DNA of 64,000 nt from Craspedostauros australis (taxonomy: Eukaryota > Bacillariophyta > Bacillariophyceae > Mastogloiales > Achnanthaceae): NCBI GenBank assembly GCA_026770025.1, contig JAMXDE010000006.1, positions 62,001-126,000 of the forward strand, given 5' to 3'. Shown here piece by piece: positions 34,571 through 44,600 of the stretch (positions are counted from its first letter, which is position 1; each line of letters opens with the position of its first letter). The notes under the pieces are model-generated. The model worked only from the letters and a program-made list of their open reading frames with translations, made no database searches and was not told where the DNA came from. Both the position numbers and the translations under genes were made by a program.

Positions 34571-35103
34571 CTGCCCTCTTCTGCAAATGGTTGTTGGCTT
34601 GCACCAGTAGATGCAGCCACTGACATGGAGCCATTCGCACCCCTCTGCATTTGAATCCTTGGACACAGAGCATCGCGTTGTTTTCGTAGCCTTTGGTTGA
34701 TGTTGGCTGTGCGATGATGGCGATGTGAAAACCGAAGAGCATGGTTCTGTGGTGACTGGAGTACCCCAGTTGATGATGTCCGCCACCAAGAGATCACCTC
34801 CGGAAGGGTTGGATGGTGTTCTTCCTTCGTCTGAACTCAACACAGGAGAGAGGAGCAAGAGATGTTGGTGCTTTGCTTGAATCGTCGTTGTGAAGCACCA
34901 CCCCTGGTTCGCGTGTCTGCTTCTGTTGCATGTGGCAACGCAAATCAAAGAACAGGCCGATCGGCCAAAGCGCACCTCTGCGATGAGTTGTCCTGCATCG
35001 GGGTCAACATGCTGTTCGGTGGGACCAACTTCGACACAAGCCAATGACAAGTAGAGATGAGTACTCCACTCCACACCATTTCAAATCGAGGAGCCAAAAA
35101 GGC
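34571..35103. other. 5' region of transposase gene
   Basis: On the minus strand this is open in the transposase frame but Ser/Thr/Cys-rich with no recognised domain, so it could be 5' UTR or an extended N-terminus. Confidence 0.4.
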
Positions 35104-35376
35104 GTCCGACAAGTACGCAATTCGCATCCGACAAGTACACGATTTCCATCCGACAGATACTAAATAGGCAAGAACATTAACGGTTTAGTAACCGTCGGAC
35201 TAGAACTTTAGAATTGTCGGAGTAGAAATGGCGAACCACAAATTCTATCTTTTGATTTCTACGTGAGCTACTACTGACTGTTGCGTAGGAAAGCACACAT
35301 GAGACTTGTCGGCGAAAACCAGGTACTTGTCCCCCCAAAAACGAATACCGTCGGTTCCTAAGAATTTCTTGTCGGA
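35104..35376. promoter_or_regulatory. Cluster of about eight TTGTCGG/CCGACAA motifs between divergent genes
   Basis: Copies of the terminal-repeat core lie at about 35104, 35126 and 35148 (CCGACA orientation) and 35194, 35214, 35306, 35350 and 35369 (GTCGG orientation). The first group points one way, the second the other, flanking a centre near 35170. They sit between the transposase and the accessory gene, where both promoters should be. Binding of transposase for autoregulation is an inference; remnants of nested element ends are an alternative. Confidence 0.6.
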
Positions 35377-35793
35377 GGGTCAATATACAGATTTGAAGAC
35401 ATCATTCCAAGTGAGCCGTCCAAAGCACATGAAGCTGAGTATGCTCACCAAATCCAACTGAGCTCCCACAAAAAGCAAATTCGACCCACGAGGAAGTTGC
35501 ATTCCGAACAAAACAGGATGATGGCACCTCATGTCCTCATGTACGCACTACGATCCTCCTCATCTGTGTAATACTGCTGATTGAAACAGGCAATGACAAA
35601 TGTGACAGCCTGACTGCTTGCCGTAGTCTGGCTGCGTTGCTCCTACCTGCGTGCTTGAATTGAATAGACAGCTGGTTGATCGATCGATGATACCATCTCC
35701 CAGCATTGGTCGAGTTGTTTGCAGCGTTGCACTCGCAGTATCTGCTGTAGCAGGGGTGTCCATCACAAGCCCACAATTCAGCTTACCTCCAAG
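35377..35793. other. 5' region of accessory gene
   Basis: Upstream of the accessory gene ATG (35794). No separate gene was recognised; probably promoter and 5' UTR. Confidence 0.4.
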
Positions 35794-37920
35794 ATGGCAC
35801 AAATCCAAGTTGCTCGAGCTCAAAGGTGGTCACCCGCAGGAGATCACGCTGCATACATCATCAAAGGTTTCATCTCCAATCCCCCTCGCTTCCAACCAAC
35901 CAAGGAAGGCTTCTCGAACTTCTGGGAGTCGCACGTCGAGTGGCACAGTCTCTACAGCCAGAAGAACACGAAGAAGAATTTTCTCAATTGTTGGGCCCGT
36001 CTGCTGAAGTTCCTTGAGAGTGGAAAAGGTGCGTCCGTTTTGTGATGTTGCCTGTTGTGACTATTATTGTGATCGCCGACTGTCCTGACATGTTCGTGAA
36101 CCAAATCTCTTCTCACACAGCTCTGATTTGCTTCGCTGTGCACAGGATTTGGATCTGATTTTCGCAAGAGGTGCGGTCTGGATTCCACAGAACGCCTTGC
36201 GGAATTGCGTGAACAACGCGGAATCGACCTGAACTACCGACCAGCACAAGGCGCTGTTAACAACACCGATGCCAATCACCCTCCTGCTGCTGATCTTGCT
36301 CGCGGTTCTTCTTCGGACGACGACGAAAGTTACCTTCCTTCTGTTCATTCTGATCGTCTCGGTTCTGCTGTATCTTCAGACAGCTTGGAGCTCGACCCAG
36401 GATTCGTTGACGACGATCTCTCTCAAGCTACCCCACCATTCATTATGCCTCGTCGTGGAGTTCAAGGCCCTCGTGGACCCCCTGTCCGAGACGTGAGCAA
36501 ACTAACACCTCCTCCTGCCCCCAAACGCGACGCCACACCCAACGACAAGACCATCGTGGATGCCATGGGCAAGATGGGAATCCGGAGTGCAGATCGCGCC
36601 ATGAGCCCTGCACTGGACATGGTCAAGCTCGGATCATTCACTGAACGTGCTTTCGATCCATTGACAGCTGCAAACGGAACTGGGCGCTACCGTGAGGGGA
36701 TTCACATGTTTGTGGTCCTGGACGCAAAGGTGGATCCGGATTCTGTGGCACTATCTACGGAGGATGAAGGATGGACACTGAAGCTGACCTACAAAGTGCC
36801 AAAGATGTACTTCACAGCAGAGTGCATCTACGGAGTCTATGGCTATGACAAAGGGTTTTCTACAAGCCTTGCGGCAGCTAAGAATTATTTCCAAGATCTC
36901 GCTCGGAAGGTCACCGACGATGCAGGCGAGCTCGTTGTCAGCTGCCAGTTCAGCCTCCCAAGGAAGATTGACAGTCTCTTCCGCAACGTCAAGACCAAGG
37001 ACCTCGAGGAGCCCAACTTCGAGATAGTTGAGAACTATCTCGGCACCACCACGCTGGTGACATTCTGCTTTTTCCAAGAGAGCTTCAATCAGCAGCAATT
37101 CGGGACGGCTGGTCGTCGTGGCGTCCGCGGCTTGGATGGGATGGTGTACTCCTTCAATCCCACCATGCCTTTGCCTGCAGCCCCAACCGCACAAGGATTC
37201 GGGCCCCACCCCTTTGGCCATCCTGCTCCAACCCAACCAGGCGGCGCCAGCGGCAACCATCATCCTGCTCCGTTTGGATCTCCGATTCCCAATTCTGGTG
37301 GCGGGTTTGCCAGCCCTCCTGCAACCAATCAGAATGCTGCCCAGACTGCTGCGCAGACTGCTGCGATCCGCCAGCAGATGGAGCGCGAGGCTGCAGCCCA
37401 AGTTGCTCGAGCGCAAGAGCTAGCTCGCAAGGAACGGGCGGAATGCGAGGCTCTCTTGCGCGCAGCAAAAGAGCGCTCCCAGCTTGATGCCCAGGCCAAG
37501 GCCCGAATTGAGCATGAAGCTCGAACCCAGTTCGAGGCCATGCGCAACGAAGCTCTCGCTCGTGAGCAGCATGCGCAGGCCCGGCTGGCTGAGCTTGAGG
37601 CGCAGCTCCTTCAAGCTCACACCAATGCATCCCTGGCTGCCCACGGCTCCAGCGGGTTGCCTGGTGGTGGTGTTCCCGACCCAGTCTGGAGCTCTTCTCA
37701 ATCCAGCAGTGCTGGGAGCTCCATCCCCACTGTCGAGATGGAGATGACAGCTCTGACTGGCTCTGTGCGCCCCCGCAACAGTGAGGACGCCCCGCGTCGT
37801 GATGATGTGCTCCGCCTGAAAGTGGATGAGGTATCAGGCGGAGCTGCAGCAGGAATGCCTGATGGAGTGAATGGCAGTGTTGTGTCTGCCGATGCAACAG
37901 GGCACACTGTGAACGCCTGA
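35794..37920 (+). CDS. Transposon accessory protein, 669 aa, unknown
   Basis: Divergent to the transposase inside the same inverted repeats. Exons 35794-36028 and 36146-37920 flank intron 36029-36145 (AAAAG/GTGCGT to CACAG). The N-terminus (about 105 residues) is aromatic and basic: GFISNPPRFQPTKEGFSNFW, then NTKKNFLNCWARLLKFLESGK and FRKRCGLDSTERLAELREQRG; it could be a helical DNA- or protein-binding module. An acidic Ser/Asp linker and PPP motifs follow. A beta-rich central domain (about residues 250-420: HMFVVLDAKVDPDSVALST, VSCQFSLPRKIDSLF, GTTTLVTFCFFQ) faintly resembles the Hsp20/CS fold. Then a Pro/Gly-rich stretch and a long Ala/Glu/Arg coiled coil (about 500-595). I do not recognise the family; it is not an obvious Myb-like protein. 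Confidence 0.7.
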
Positions 37921-38267
37921 GTGCAGCGCAACGCAGTACACCGCATCAGCCTGGATGCGTCAACAACAACAACAACAAAATCACCGCATCAGCGTGAATG
38001 CGTCAACACCAGAAACATCACACGAGAACCAGCAAAGCAGGCAGACATCACAGACAGAGAGCGCTACTCCCCAGAGTAGATCACACAGAATAACAACAAC
38101 AGCACGAACAAAACCAAAACAAACACCAAAAAACAACGAAAACAACAGAAACAGAAACACAAAGGAGAGCACTAACTAAGTACTCAATAGTAGTAGGAAC
38201 AAACAAAGTACCATGATGGGTGCACATCACATATTTGTGTCTAATCAAGTACCTAGTCTTGCCAATT
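37921..38267. other. Right arm of transposon, A/C-rich
   Basis: 3' UTR of the accessory gene and subterminal DNA. It has two direct copies of a 26-27 bp unit starting ACCGCATCAGC (37940 and 37982), then A/C-rich sequence (CAACAA, AACAGAAAC words) with almost no T on the plus strand. No gene. Confidence 0.5.
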
Positions 38268-38308
38268 CCGACATAAAAAGTAAGCTTTTCTCCTTTTCCG
38301 ACAACTCC
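38268..38308 (-). repeat. Right terminal inverted repeat
   Basis: Reverse complement of the left repeat at 32243-32285 (22 of 23 outer bases). Followed by CTG (38309-38311), the putative target-site duplication. Confidence 0.82.
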
Positions 38309-38312
38309 CTGG

Positions 38313-38339
38313 CATATAATACCATACTGGTATTATATG
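38313..38339. repeat. Perfect 12-bp AT-rich hairpin
   Basis: CATATAATACCA and its exact complement, separated by TAC, lie two bases outside the transposon's right end. Similar in form to the hairpin at 38673-38698. Confidence 0.75.
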
Positions 38340-38672
38340 TACAATAGAATAGTCGTACACATAATAGCTCGCTCTCATAGAGAGCTATCCTGATCATCTC
38401 TCCCCTTCCCGCCGACTGGTTGTTCTTGTGCTTCCGCAATCCTGCTCGATCATATTCCTACCGATACGCTTCCTGTGCCAGCATGCTCTTTGGCAAGAAG
38501 TAATGGACGACAATGATACCTGCCATACGATTCTTGCATGCAGGCTTGCTTGGTTGTTTGTTTTGTGTGTGCGCAGCGTAGTCTTGCCAACAAGCATGTG
38601 GAGCTTCCAGTACAACCGCATCATAGAGCACAATAGCATCATATAATAGTAATATGGTAGATCATATTATGC
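38340..38672. other. Short intergenic region
   Basis: No gene recognised between the transposon and the 3' end of the phosphatase gene; AT-rich near both ends. Confidence 0.4.
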
Positions 38673-38698
38673 CATAATACTGTTACAACAGTATTATG
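38673..38698. repeat. Perfect 12-bp hairpin abutting phosphatase stop codon
   Basis: CATAATACTGTT and its exact complement around an AC loop. Its inner edge touches the TAA stop (38699-38701) of the histidine phosphatase, so it would form the first structure of that gene's 3' UTR and may take part in 3' end formation or mRNA stability. Confidence 0.75.
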
Positions 38699-39868
38699 TT
38701 AGAACCCACCGTAGAGAACGACGATGCTGCTGGGATCGATCATGTACTGGTCACCCTGCTCCGTCTTTTTCTTCAAAATAGTGAATCCGGCAATGCCCCC
38801 GTTGCAAAGCTTGTTCTTCTTGCAGACATGGTCGAAGGTGTGCGGGAGGTAGGTTTGGAAGAAGGCACGGAACCAGTAGGAATGGCCCGTGGCGACGACG
38901 TTGGGTGCGTCAATATCCTCAAAGATGAGCTTAGCGAAGGACTGCATGCGCTCCAAACCGTTGCTGGAGATGGGTTTGTTGCCGTCGTTCTTGGAGACAT
39001 CCATCTGGTCAGCGTAGATCTCCTTGACGCGTGGCGAATCCATCCAGGACGAGATGAGTGGCTTACGTGCAGGGCTGATGGACAGGGCGTCCGGGTTGAA
39101 GCTGACCTCCTGCAGCTCGGTGAGGACGATGATCTGATCGCCCTTGATGCGTTTGTCCAATCGATCCTGCAGACCGATGGCGATGGTGGACATGGCACGT
39201 CTGAGGTTGGAGGTGGTGAGCTGGACCTTCTCGTCGGAATCTCCCGTGAGCATCTTGAGGAGCCTGGCCTCCTTGGGGGTGGAATAGTCTGGGTTGGTGT
39301 CGCGCAGGTACTTCCGCACGTTCCGGGCCTGCGTCTTTCCCTTCTCGGAGAGGGGCGAATCGAAGAACCAGCTTTCGGAGGACTTGCCGGAGACGAAGAA
39401 GTACCATTCGAGGAAGGCGGCCTTGAAGACTCCCGGGATGAAGCCCATCACGAACTTGGGCATCGAGCGTTCTCCCTTGTTGAAGGTGTCGTTCCAGGTG
39501 GACTCGCCGTGGCGCAGGAAGATGACCGTCTTCTTTTCGACTGCATCGGCTTCGTCGTTGGTGGCATCCGCATCCCCGTCGGCCTTGGCGTCACCGTCGC
39601 TGGTGGCGGCACCATCCTTTGCGGCAGACGGAGCGTCGAAGAAGGATGCTGGATCCTGCGTCGCCTTCTTCCACTTCTTGTCCTTGCTGAAGACGAGGAA
39701 TTCGAAGGTCTGCAGGAAGAGCCTTATCTTTTCATGGGCCGCGGGGATATTGGTGAGCAGGCAGAGGATGGTTCCCATCATGAAGGGCCGCAGCAAGCTG
39801 GAGACGATCCAGGTCGCGTAGAACAGCAACGTGGAAGGCAACGCCATCGCAGACCCGAAGATTCCCAT
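38699..39868 (-). CDS. Histidine phosphatase superfamily protein, membrane-anchored
   Basis: A 389-aa single-exon gene of the phosphoglycerate-mutase-like (histidine phosphatase) superfamily. The catalytic phospho-His motif is FLRHGESTWNDTF (residue about 118); the second half-site is VVATGHSYWFRAFFQ (about 325), with substrate-site features LSEKGKTQARNVRKYL, TSNLRRAMSTI and LTELQEVSFNPDAL between them. The N-terminus has a hydrophobic run (ALPSTLLFYATWIVSSLLRP and MMGTILCLLTNIP) suggesting a signal anchor, then an Ala/Asp-rich linker. The inserted segment GFIPGVFKAAFLEWYFFVSG is also hydrophobic. Substrate unknown; a true glycolytic mutase is unlikely given the anchor. ATG 39868 starts the frame. 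Confidence 0.85.
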   Translation of the reverse strand: MGIFGSAMALPSTLLFYATWIVSSLLRPFMMGTILCLLTNIPAAHEKIRLFLQTFEFLVFSKDKKWKKATQDPASFFDAPSAAKDGAATSDGDAKADGDADATNDEADAVEKKTVIFLRHGESTWNDTFNKGERSMPKFVMGFIPGVFKAAFLEWYFFVSGKSSESWFFDSPLSEKGKTQARNVRKYLRDTNPDYSTPKEARLLKMLTGDSDEKVQLTTSNLRRAMSTIAIGLQDRLDKRIKGDQIIVLTELQEVSFNPDALSISPARKPLISSWMDSPRVKEIYADQMDVSKNDGNKPISSNGLERMQSFAKLIFEDIDAPNVVATGHSYWFRAFFQTYLPHTFDHVCKKNKLCNGGIAGFTILKKKTEQGDQYMIDPSSIVVLYGGF

Positions 39869-40597
39869 GTGATCGAGGCAAAGACGGTAGTGGTGATGAA
39901 GACGAAGATAGCGGTTGTGTGCTATGTGCCATGTGCTGTGTGCCCCAACGTCCTATGGATGGTGGGTGATGGTTGGCGTGTGGTGGTTGAAGTTGTGGGG
40001 ATGTCGATCGTGTCGATGATGGCGTGAGCTCTCTGTTTGTGTTTGTGGTCGTGTTCAATACTATTCTCGTGTCTGTCGGCCACTTGCTCGCATGTGCGAG
40101 TAGTTGCAGTCGTCCGCGTGTCGTTGCTGCGGATCCTTCTCTGTGCGGCTTTGCCCTTGTGCTCTCCTTCGGCTTCGCTCTGTGGCTGTTCGGAGAGGCA
40201 GAGGGACCATTCGCATCCATCTTGGGTGTTGCTTGGGTCTTTTCTGTGCCGTTTTGGGTCATTTTTGGCGGTGCGAATTTCGAAGTGGTTCCCCGATTTT
40301 GCTTCCGTGTCACGAGTGGAGTCAAGTCGAGTCGAGAATATGACATGACACACAGTATCCAAGCTGGGTCCCGAACAGCTGGTTCTGCCATGACGATCGC
40401 GAACACAGATCCGAACATCATCACCCTCCGACCACCACATCAATGAGAAACAGGAGAGAGAAAGTTCGGGGCGTTCGTTGGAGAAACACGAGCAGAAAAA
40501 GATCGTGGGCGAATCCGGCGATTTGTGATTGGTTTGTTTCTCGGCGATTTCTCGAATGTAATTAACGACTGACGTTACAGGGACGTTAAGAACAGTC
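39869..40597. other. Intergenic region
   Basis: Probably the promoter of the histidine phosphatase gene. A plus frame (40024-40446) is open and hydrophobic in part, but has no recognisable domain or support. Confidence 0.4.
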
Positions 40598-40949
40598 TTA
40601 TCCCAGACTCACAACGGCGCCAACGGCGAGAGCCAAGAGAGACAGGCAAATGGAAAGGGCAAAGGAGCTTGTCTCCTCAGCGTGCTTGGCTGAACCAAGC
40701 ACTTCCATCGTGGTAAAGTGCCTACAATGCAAAATACGAGGTACAGCGTGAACACGCCACGTTGGTGGCGCGCCCACAGCGAAAGAGCGACAAATCGACG
40801 GGCCGAGTGAATGATCGCCTCATCATCATCATCATCATCATCGTCGTCGTCATCATCGTCATCATCGCCACCACGACAAGAGAGGGGAGACTGAGGCTGA
40901 CGAGGATGATCATCGTGCCGAACCACTCCTTCCAAGCGATCTTGCCCAT
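40598..40949 (-). CDS. Possible small membrane protein (two exons), uncertain
   Basis: A minus frame from ATG 40949 (MGKIAWKEWFGTMIILVSLS) and a second one ending at 40598 (FALSICLSLLALAVGAVVSL-stop, with ATG 40708) both encode membrane-like helices. A plausible acceptor (GCATTGTAG) at 40722 lies between them, but no clear donor was found because the intervening DNA is a (GAT)n microsatellite (about 40817-40870). Either a small spliced membrane protein, a 36-aa single-helix protein from ATG 40708, or chance. Confidence 0.28.
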
Positions 40950-42412
40950 CAGCTAAAACTCATCGAAGACGAGAGGAACACAGCAACTCATCATTTGAGG
41001 CGAGATCGACAATTATTCCACACAGAGTAACACACAACAACACACAACAACACGCGCCTGCGCAGAGTACGAGCCGCTGGTCCTGCACAACGACTTCCAC
41101 AAACACACAGAAAACCAGAAGAGAAGAAAAGGTGAGCGAACAGCATGCCAACATGGAGGCAGATTCCAATGCGCGCGTTGTGTTGGTTGGATGCGCATCC
41201 ACGAGTATCAGCACAGAGCAGGAGAATAACGTGCGCCAATGCAGCACAATGCGATGCAACGAAGTGTTGGAGATCTGCTCGGATGATGCATGTTGAAGTA
41301 CGAGTATGTATGGCCATGTGTACGGCATGAGTACGGCATGGGTACGGCATGAGTCCCCATAATTTCACGGGTCCAGGAGCGCTCATGGTCAATGCAGGAT
41401 TTCAATGCAGGATTTGCATTGAGCACAAGACCGATGCAATACCGTATCGCACTCTCGCACTTGATGAATTATTGGCAGAGCATGTATGGCATGGCATGAG
41501 ACAGACGAACCAGCGAATCGATGAGGTGAAGCAGTACCATCATCGACCCAGTAGTGAAGAAGCATTGAGTACGTGCATTGGCAGAGTAGCTGCAGATCGC
41601 ATTCGGCTGCAAAATGTCTTGATGACAAATCACAGACAACTGGAATCGGAACGCGGCCAACGCCTGCACCGTCACCAACAAGAGAACATCGGTGACAGCG
41701 ACAGTGACAACCAACGACCGAGACATGGGCTAAAACAGAGGGCAAAAGAAGCATGACAAGATGGCTGAAGTTGAAGCCTGTGGAACTCCGCTTTGTGGAT
41801 ACAATCGTACAGAGCGCCAGGGATGCGAACCAAAAGCCCACGTCAAGCCACATCGCAAGGCAGAATGGGATTCGGATACGGACGCAACCCTTCGTGGGAT
41901 GTGATTGTATCCTGTCCTCCGCGAAACCTGCACACACGGCTCCCGGCCATTTCCCATGATCGGGTCTCAACCCATCCCATGTGCCTCCTCTGGTGTACAC
42001 ATACACATACACACTCGCACTAGTACGACTCGATTATCAAGGCCCTGTCGACCATTGAGCACACGCCAGGCCCCAGCAACAGCTCCACTCGATATCATAC
42101 GACTACCACGCCATACTCGTGCAACACTCTGCCAACCTATTATTATACGATCTACGCCAACCATACGCGGACTCTACACTTCATACAGAGTCACACTTGC
42201 AACCTCCTGGGCTTGAACATGAGCACGCCTGCCCTTGCGCCCCAGGCTCCATACCATCAATTCTCACAATCCAGCCTTTCCTCCTTCCCACTGCCCAAAC
42301 CATCCCCCCGACTCCAAACAACAACCAACAACCACTGCTGCTCCAGCTCGTACCACCGTTCTCACCAATCTCCAAAGCGAAACTTCACAACATAGCGAAC
42401 ACTTTGACCATG
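40950..42412. other. Gene-poor region
   Basis: No convincing gene. Features: repeats of ACGGCATGAG/GT units at 41326-41355, CACAACAACA repeats at 41033-41052, and a C/A-rich leader (42200-42410) before the PX-like gene. A plus frame at 41349-41756 is open but unrecognised. Confidence 0.4.
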
Positions 42413-43942
42413 TCAGCTTACGCACTCTTCCCATTCCCGCCCGTCAAGAACAACAGCAGCGACAGCAACAACGGCCATTCGACAGACGTGGAGAGCTTCA
42501 CACCCCAGCCCGCATCGGCTCTGTCATTTGCAACATTCCCATACGTCACGGGCACGTCGGATCACCCAGCGGGACAGAACATGAACAGCACCAACAACAG
42601 GACCACTATCGACGCCTCCTCATCAACTGCCTCCAAGCAACTCCATGCTGCAGCTCAGCCGTTGCATCCAGGAACGCAGGATGCCATTGCAAGCAACAGC
42701 GCCACCGGCACCAGCAGGAACAGCAGCAGCAGTAGCAGTAGCCGAATCATGATTGCAATCAAGGATGCCAAGTACAACCCCGTGCACCTCATCCAGTCCA
42801 TCCTGCAGCGTCCAAAGGCGAAGCAGACCAACGACAATCATCACGGCCACGTGGATGATGTCAAAGCGACACCTGCGACAAGCGCAACATCGACAATCGC
42901 GCCAACTTCGGAAGCTGTGCCAACGTCGCCGTTGAGATCACCATCGGCATCCTTCTCAACGCATCAGCAACAGACGGACACCCAGGCGTCGTTTCAGCAA
43001 CCGCAGCACTACGGTCTATCACCCTACTCTTCGCCACAGCAAGGGGCGCGCCATCGGAACAAGTCCAGCGAAGCCGCACAAAACACGCTGTCTCACGTTG
43101 ACGAGGATGCCATCGAATTCGAACTTGCCATCAACTTTCAAGGTCGTAGGTACACCGCCAAGCGCACCATGCAATGCCTGCTCAATCTGCGCGAGGCGCT
43201 CATCAGCGAGATGAACGCCAAGCAATCCGCGTGGTTGCCATCCATGTCATCATCGTCGTCATCATCACTTCCAACCCACGTGTCCGAGAATGCGCCACGA
43301 TCATCGCCTCACCGCGATGATTCATTCACGACCAAATCAACCAACTTGATCCGGAGGTACACCATCGGCGGAGGTGCCGACAGCGGCAGCAGCACATTCC
43401 AACGTGCCGAGAATCTTGCCGTGGCCACGCTGTCTTTCATCGACATTCCGGAACTGCCTCCGATCATGACCAGCGACTTCGTCCCCACCACCTTTGTGGG
43501 CCGCAGCTTCACCATGCTTCACGACATGCTCGTGGCCTACTGTCCCGACGTCGAATGCTGGCTGAGGAACGTCATGTCCATCGTACCGCATGACAGCGAG
43601 TCCTTGGCCAACTTCCTCTTCGAGCCCACAACGCAGGAACAGGAGAACCACTCCTTCCAATTCCACTCGACGAACGTCATCAAGCTGTCGCCTAGCATGC
43701 ACAAGGAGATGGAGAAGGTGCTCATACCCATCCTGGAATGTGATTCCGACGACGAAGAAGACGAAGAGGATGAAGACGATGATGCGGAGGAGGAGGAGGA
43801 TAACTGCAGCGAGGATGATGATGTCATTGTTGTGAAGATGATTGACGACATTGCAAATATCAACGTCAAAAAATGCGGCAGCAGCAGCAGCACAGAAGGA
43901 AGCGCGGGAGACGAGTCGTACACTATTGATGGCTACAACTGA
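42413..43942 (+). CDS. PX-like domain protein with long disordered N-terminus
   Basis: A 509-aa protein. The N-terminal 230 residues are Ser/Thr/Asn/Gln/Pro-rich and likely disordered. From about residue 230 a PX (phox) type pattern appears: AIEFELAINFQGRRYTAKRT (beta strands plus Arg), QCLLNLREALISEM, a Ser-rich insert, then DIPELPPI, and a C-terminal helix pair with VECWLRNVMSIVPHDSESLANFLFEP, like the PX ending where a P-x-x-S-x-x-L-x-x-FL follows. PX domains bind phosphoinositides on endosomal membranes. The match is by pattern only. An acidic tail (Asp/Glu run at 43743-43800) follows. ATG 42413 has a good context (GACCATGTC); the frame is open upstream to 42119 but lacks ATG. Confidence 0.6.
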   Translation, partial: SAYALFPFPPVKNNSSDSNNGHSTDVESFTPQPASALSFATFPYVTGTSDHPAGQNMNSTNNRTTIDASSSTASKQLHAAAQPLHPGTQDAIASNSATGTSRNSSSSSSSRIMIAIKDAKYNPVHLIQSILQRPKAKQTNDNHHGHVDDVKATPATSATSTIAPTSEAVPTSPLRSPSASFSTHQQQTDTQASFQQPQHYGLSPYSSPQQGARHRNKSSEAAQNTLSHVDEDAIEFELAINFQGRRYTAKRTMQCLLNLREALISEMNAKQSAWLPSMSSSSSSSLPTHVSENAPRSSPHRDDSFTTKSTNLIRRYTIGGGADSGSSTFQRAENLAVATLSFIDIPELPPIMTSDFVPTTFVGRSFTMLHDMLVAYCPDVECWLRNVMSIVPHDSESLANFLFEPTTQEQENHSFQFHSTNVIKLSPSMHKEMEKVLIPILECDSDDEEDEEDEDDDAEEEEDNCSEDDDVIVVKMIDDIANINVKKCGSSSSTEGSAGDESYTIDGYN

Positions 43943-44600
43943 ACACGCAGTTGTTCGCCTTACAGTCCTACACGAACATCTTCCATGTGCACAGTGCCCC
44001 GAATGTCCACCATTCAAATTCATCTCCTCCACTTCATCCCACTCCATCTTCCATGATACAATCAATGCCCTGCTCCATTCTATAATATCTTGCACTTCTA
44101 TTTGCATTCGTCCCAACGAGCTACAATGACGAAGCCTCAATATTTAATACATGTTCTACATACAATACTCCACGGAAGACTGTCTTTTATGTCGTACCCT
44201 CTATTTTAATGCGTACACAACTAAGTGAATCCATTCATTCTCTGGAGTCTCTTGCGATCGTGTGATGCGCACTCGCACTCGACGAGTATGTGGTCAACCC
44301 CCATTTTGATGGAGTGCAGTGCACGGCGCCACAAGATGCAACGCTCGCGTGTGACGTCGCGATGAGGAACATCGGCGTTCTTTTTTGTGCGCTTGCGAAA
44401 CCATCGCACAGGTTTAGCGCATGCAACGTCGCTGCTGCTGTGTCACGTGTACGTACTCTAAAATACTAATGTTATATTATATCAAGGTATCCGTGTCACA
44501 CGAGTATTCTGAATGTGCATAGAACTCCACACAAAGCGGCATACTATTTGTATTAGACTCTTCCAGTCGTCCGCTCTTACCTTCCTTCGGATGGTAGCCT
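43943..44600. other. Convergent intergenic region
   Basis: Holds the 3' UTRs of the PX-like gene (plus) and the TMED gene (minus). AT patches at 44140-44215 and 44462-44485. No gene seen. Confidence 0.45.

Larger units (their letters stand above)
32243..38308. mobile_element. PIF/Harbinger-like DNA transposon with two genes
   Basis: A 6066-bp element bounded by terminal inverted repeats that start GGAGTTGTCGGAAAA and match at 22 of the first 23 positions, with a second TGTCGGA motif inside each. It contains a DDE transposase (33451-34570, minus) and a divergent accessory gene (35794-37920, plus), the two-gene layout known in PIF/Harbinger elements, where the partner is usually Myb-like. Both coding frames look intact with plausible introns, so it may be autonomous. 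Family placement rests on the DDE_Tnp_4-type transposase and 3-bp TSD. Confidence 0.8.

Noticed and set aside
38696-40027. 443-codon plus-strand frame opposite the histidine phosphatase
   Set aside because: Antisense shadow of a gene with clear catalytic motifs; its own product is Gly/Val/Glu-rich without domain features.
40817-40870. Poly-Asp/Met frames over the (ATC)n tract
   Set aside because: Produced by a trinucleotide microsatellite that is open in several frames.
43337-44140. 267-codon minus-strand frame opposite the PX-like gene
   Set aside because: Low-complexity antisense product of Ser- and Asp/Glu-rich coding sequence.
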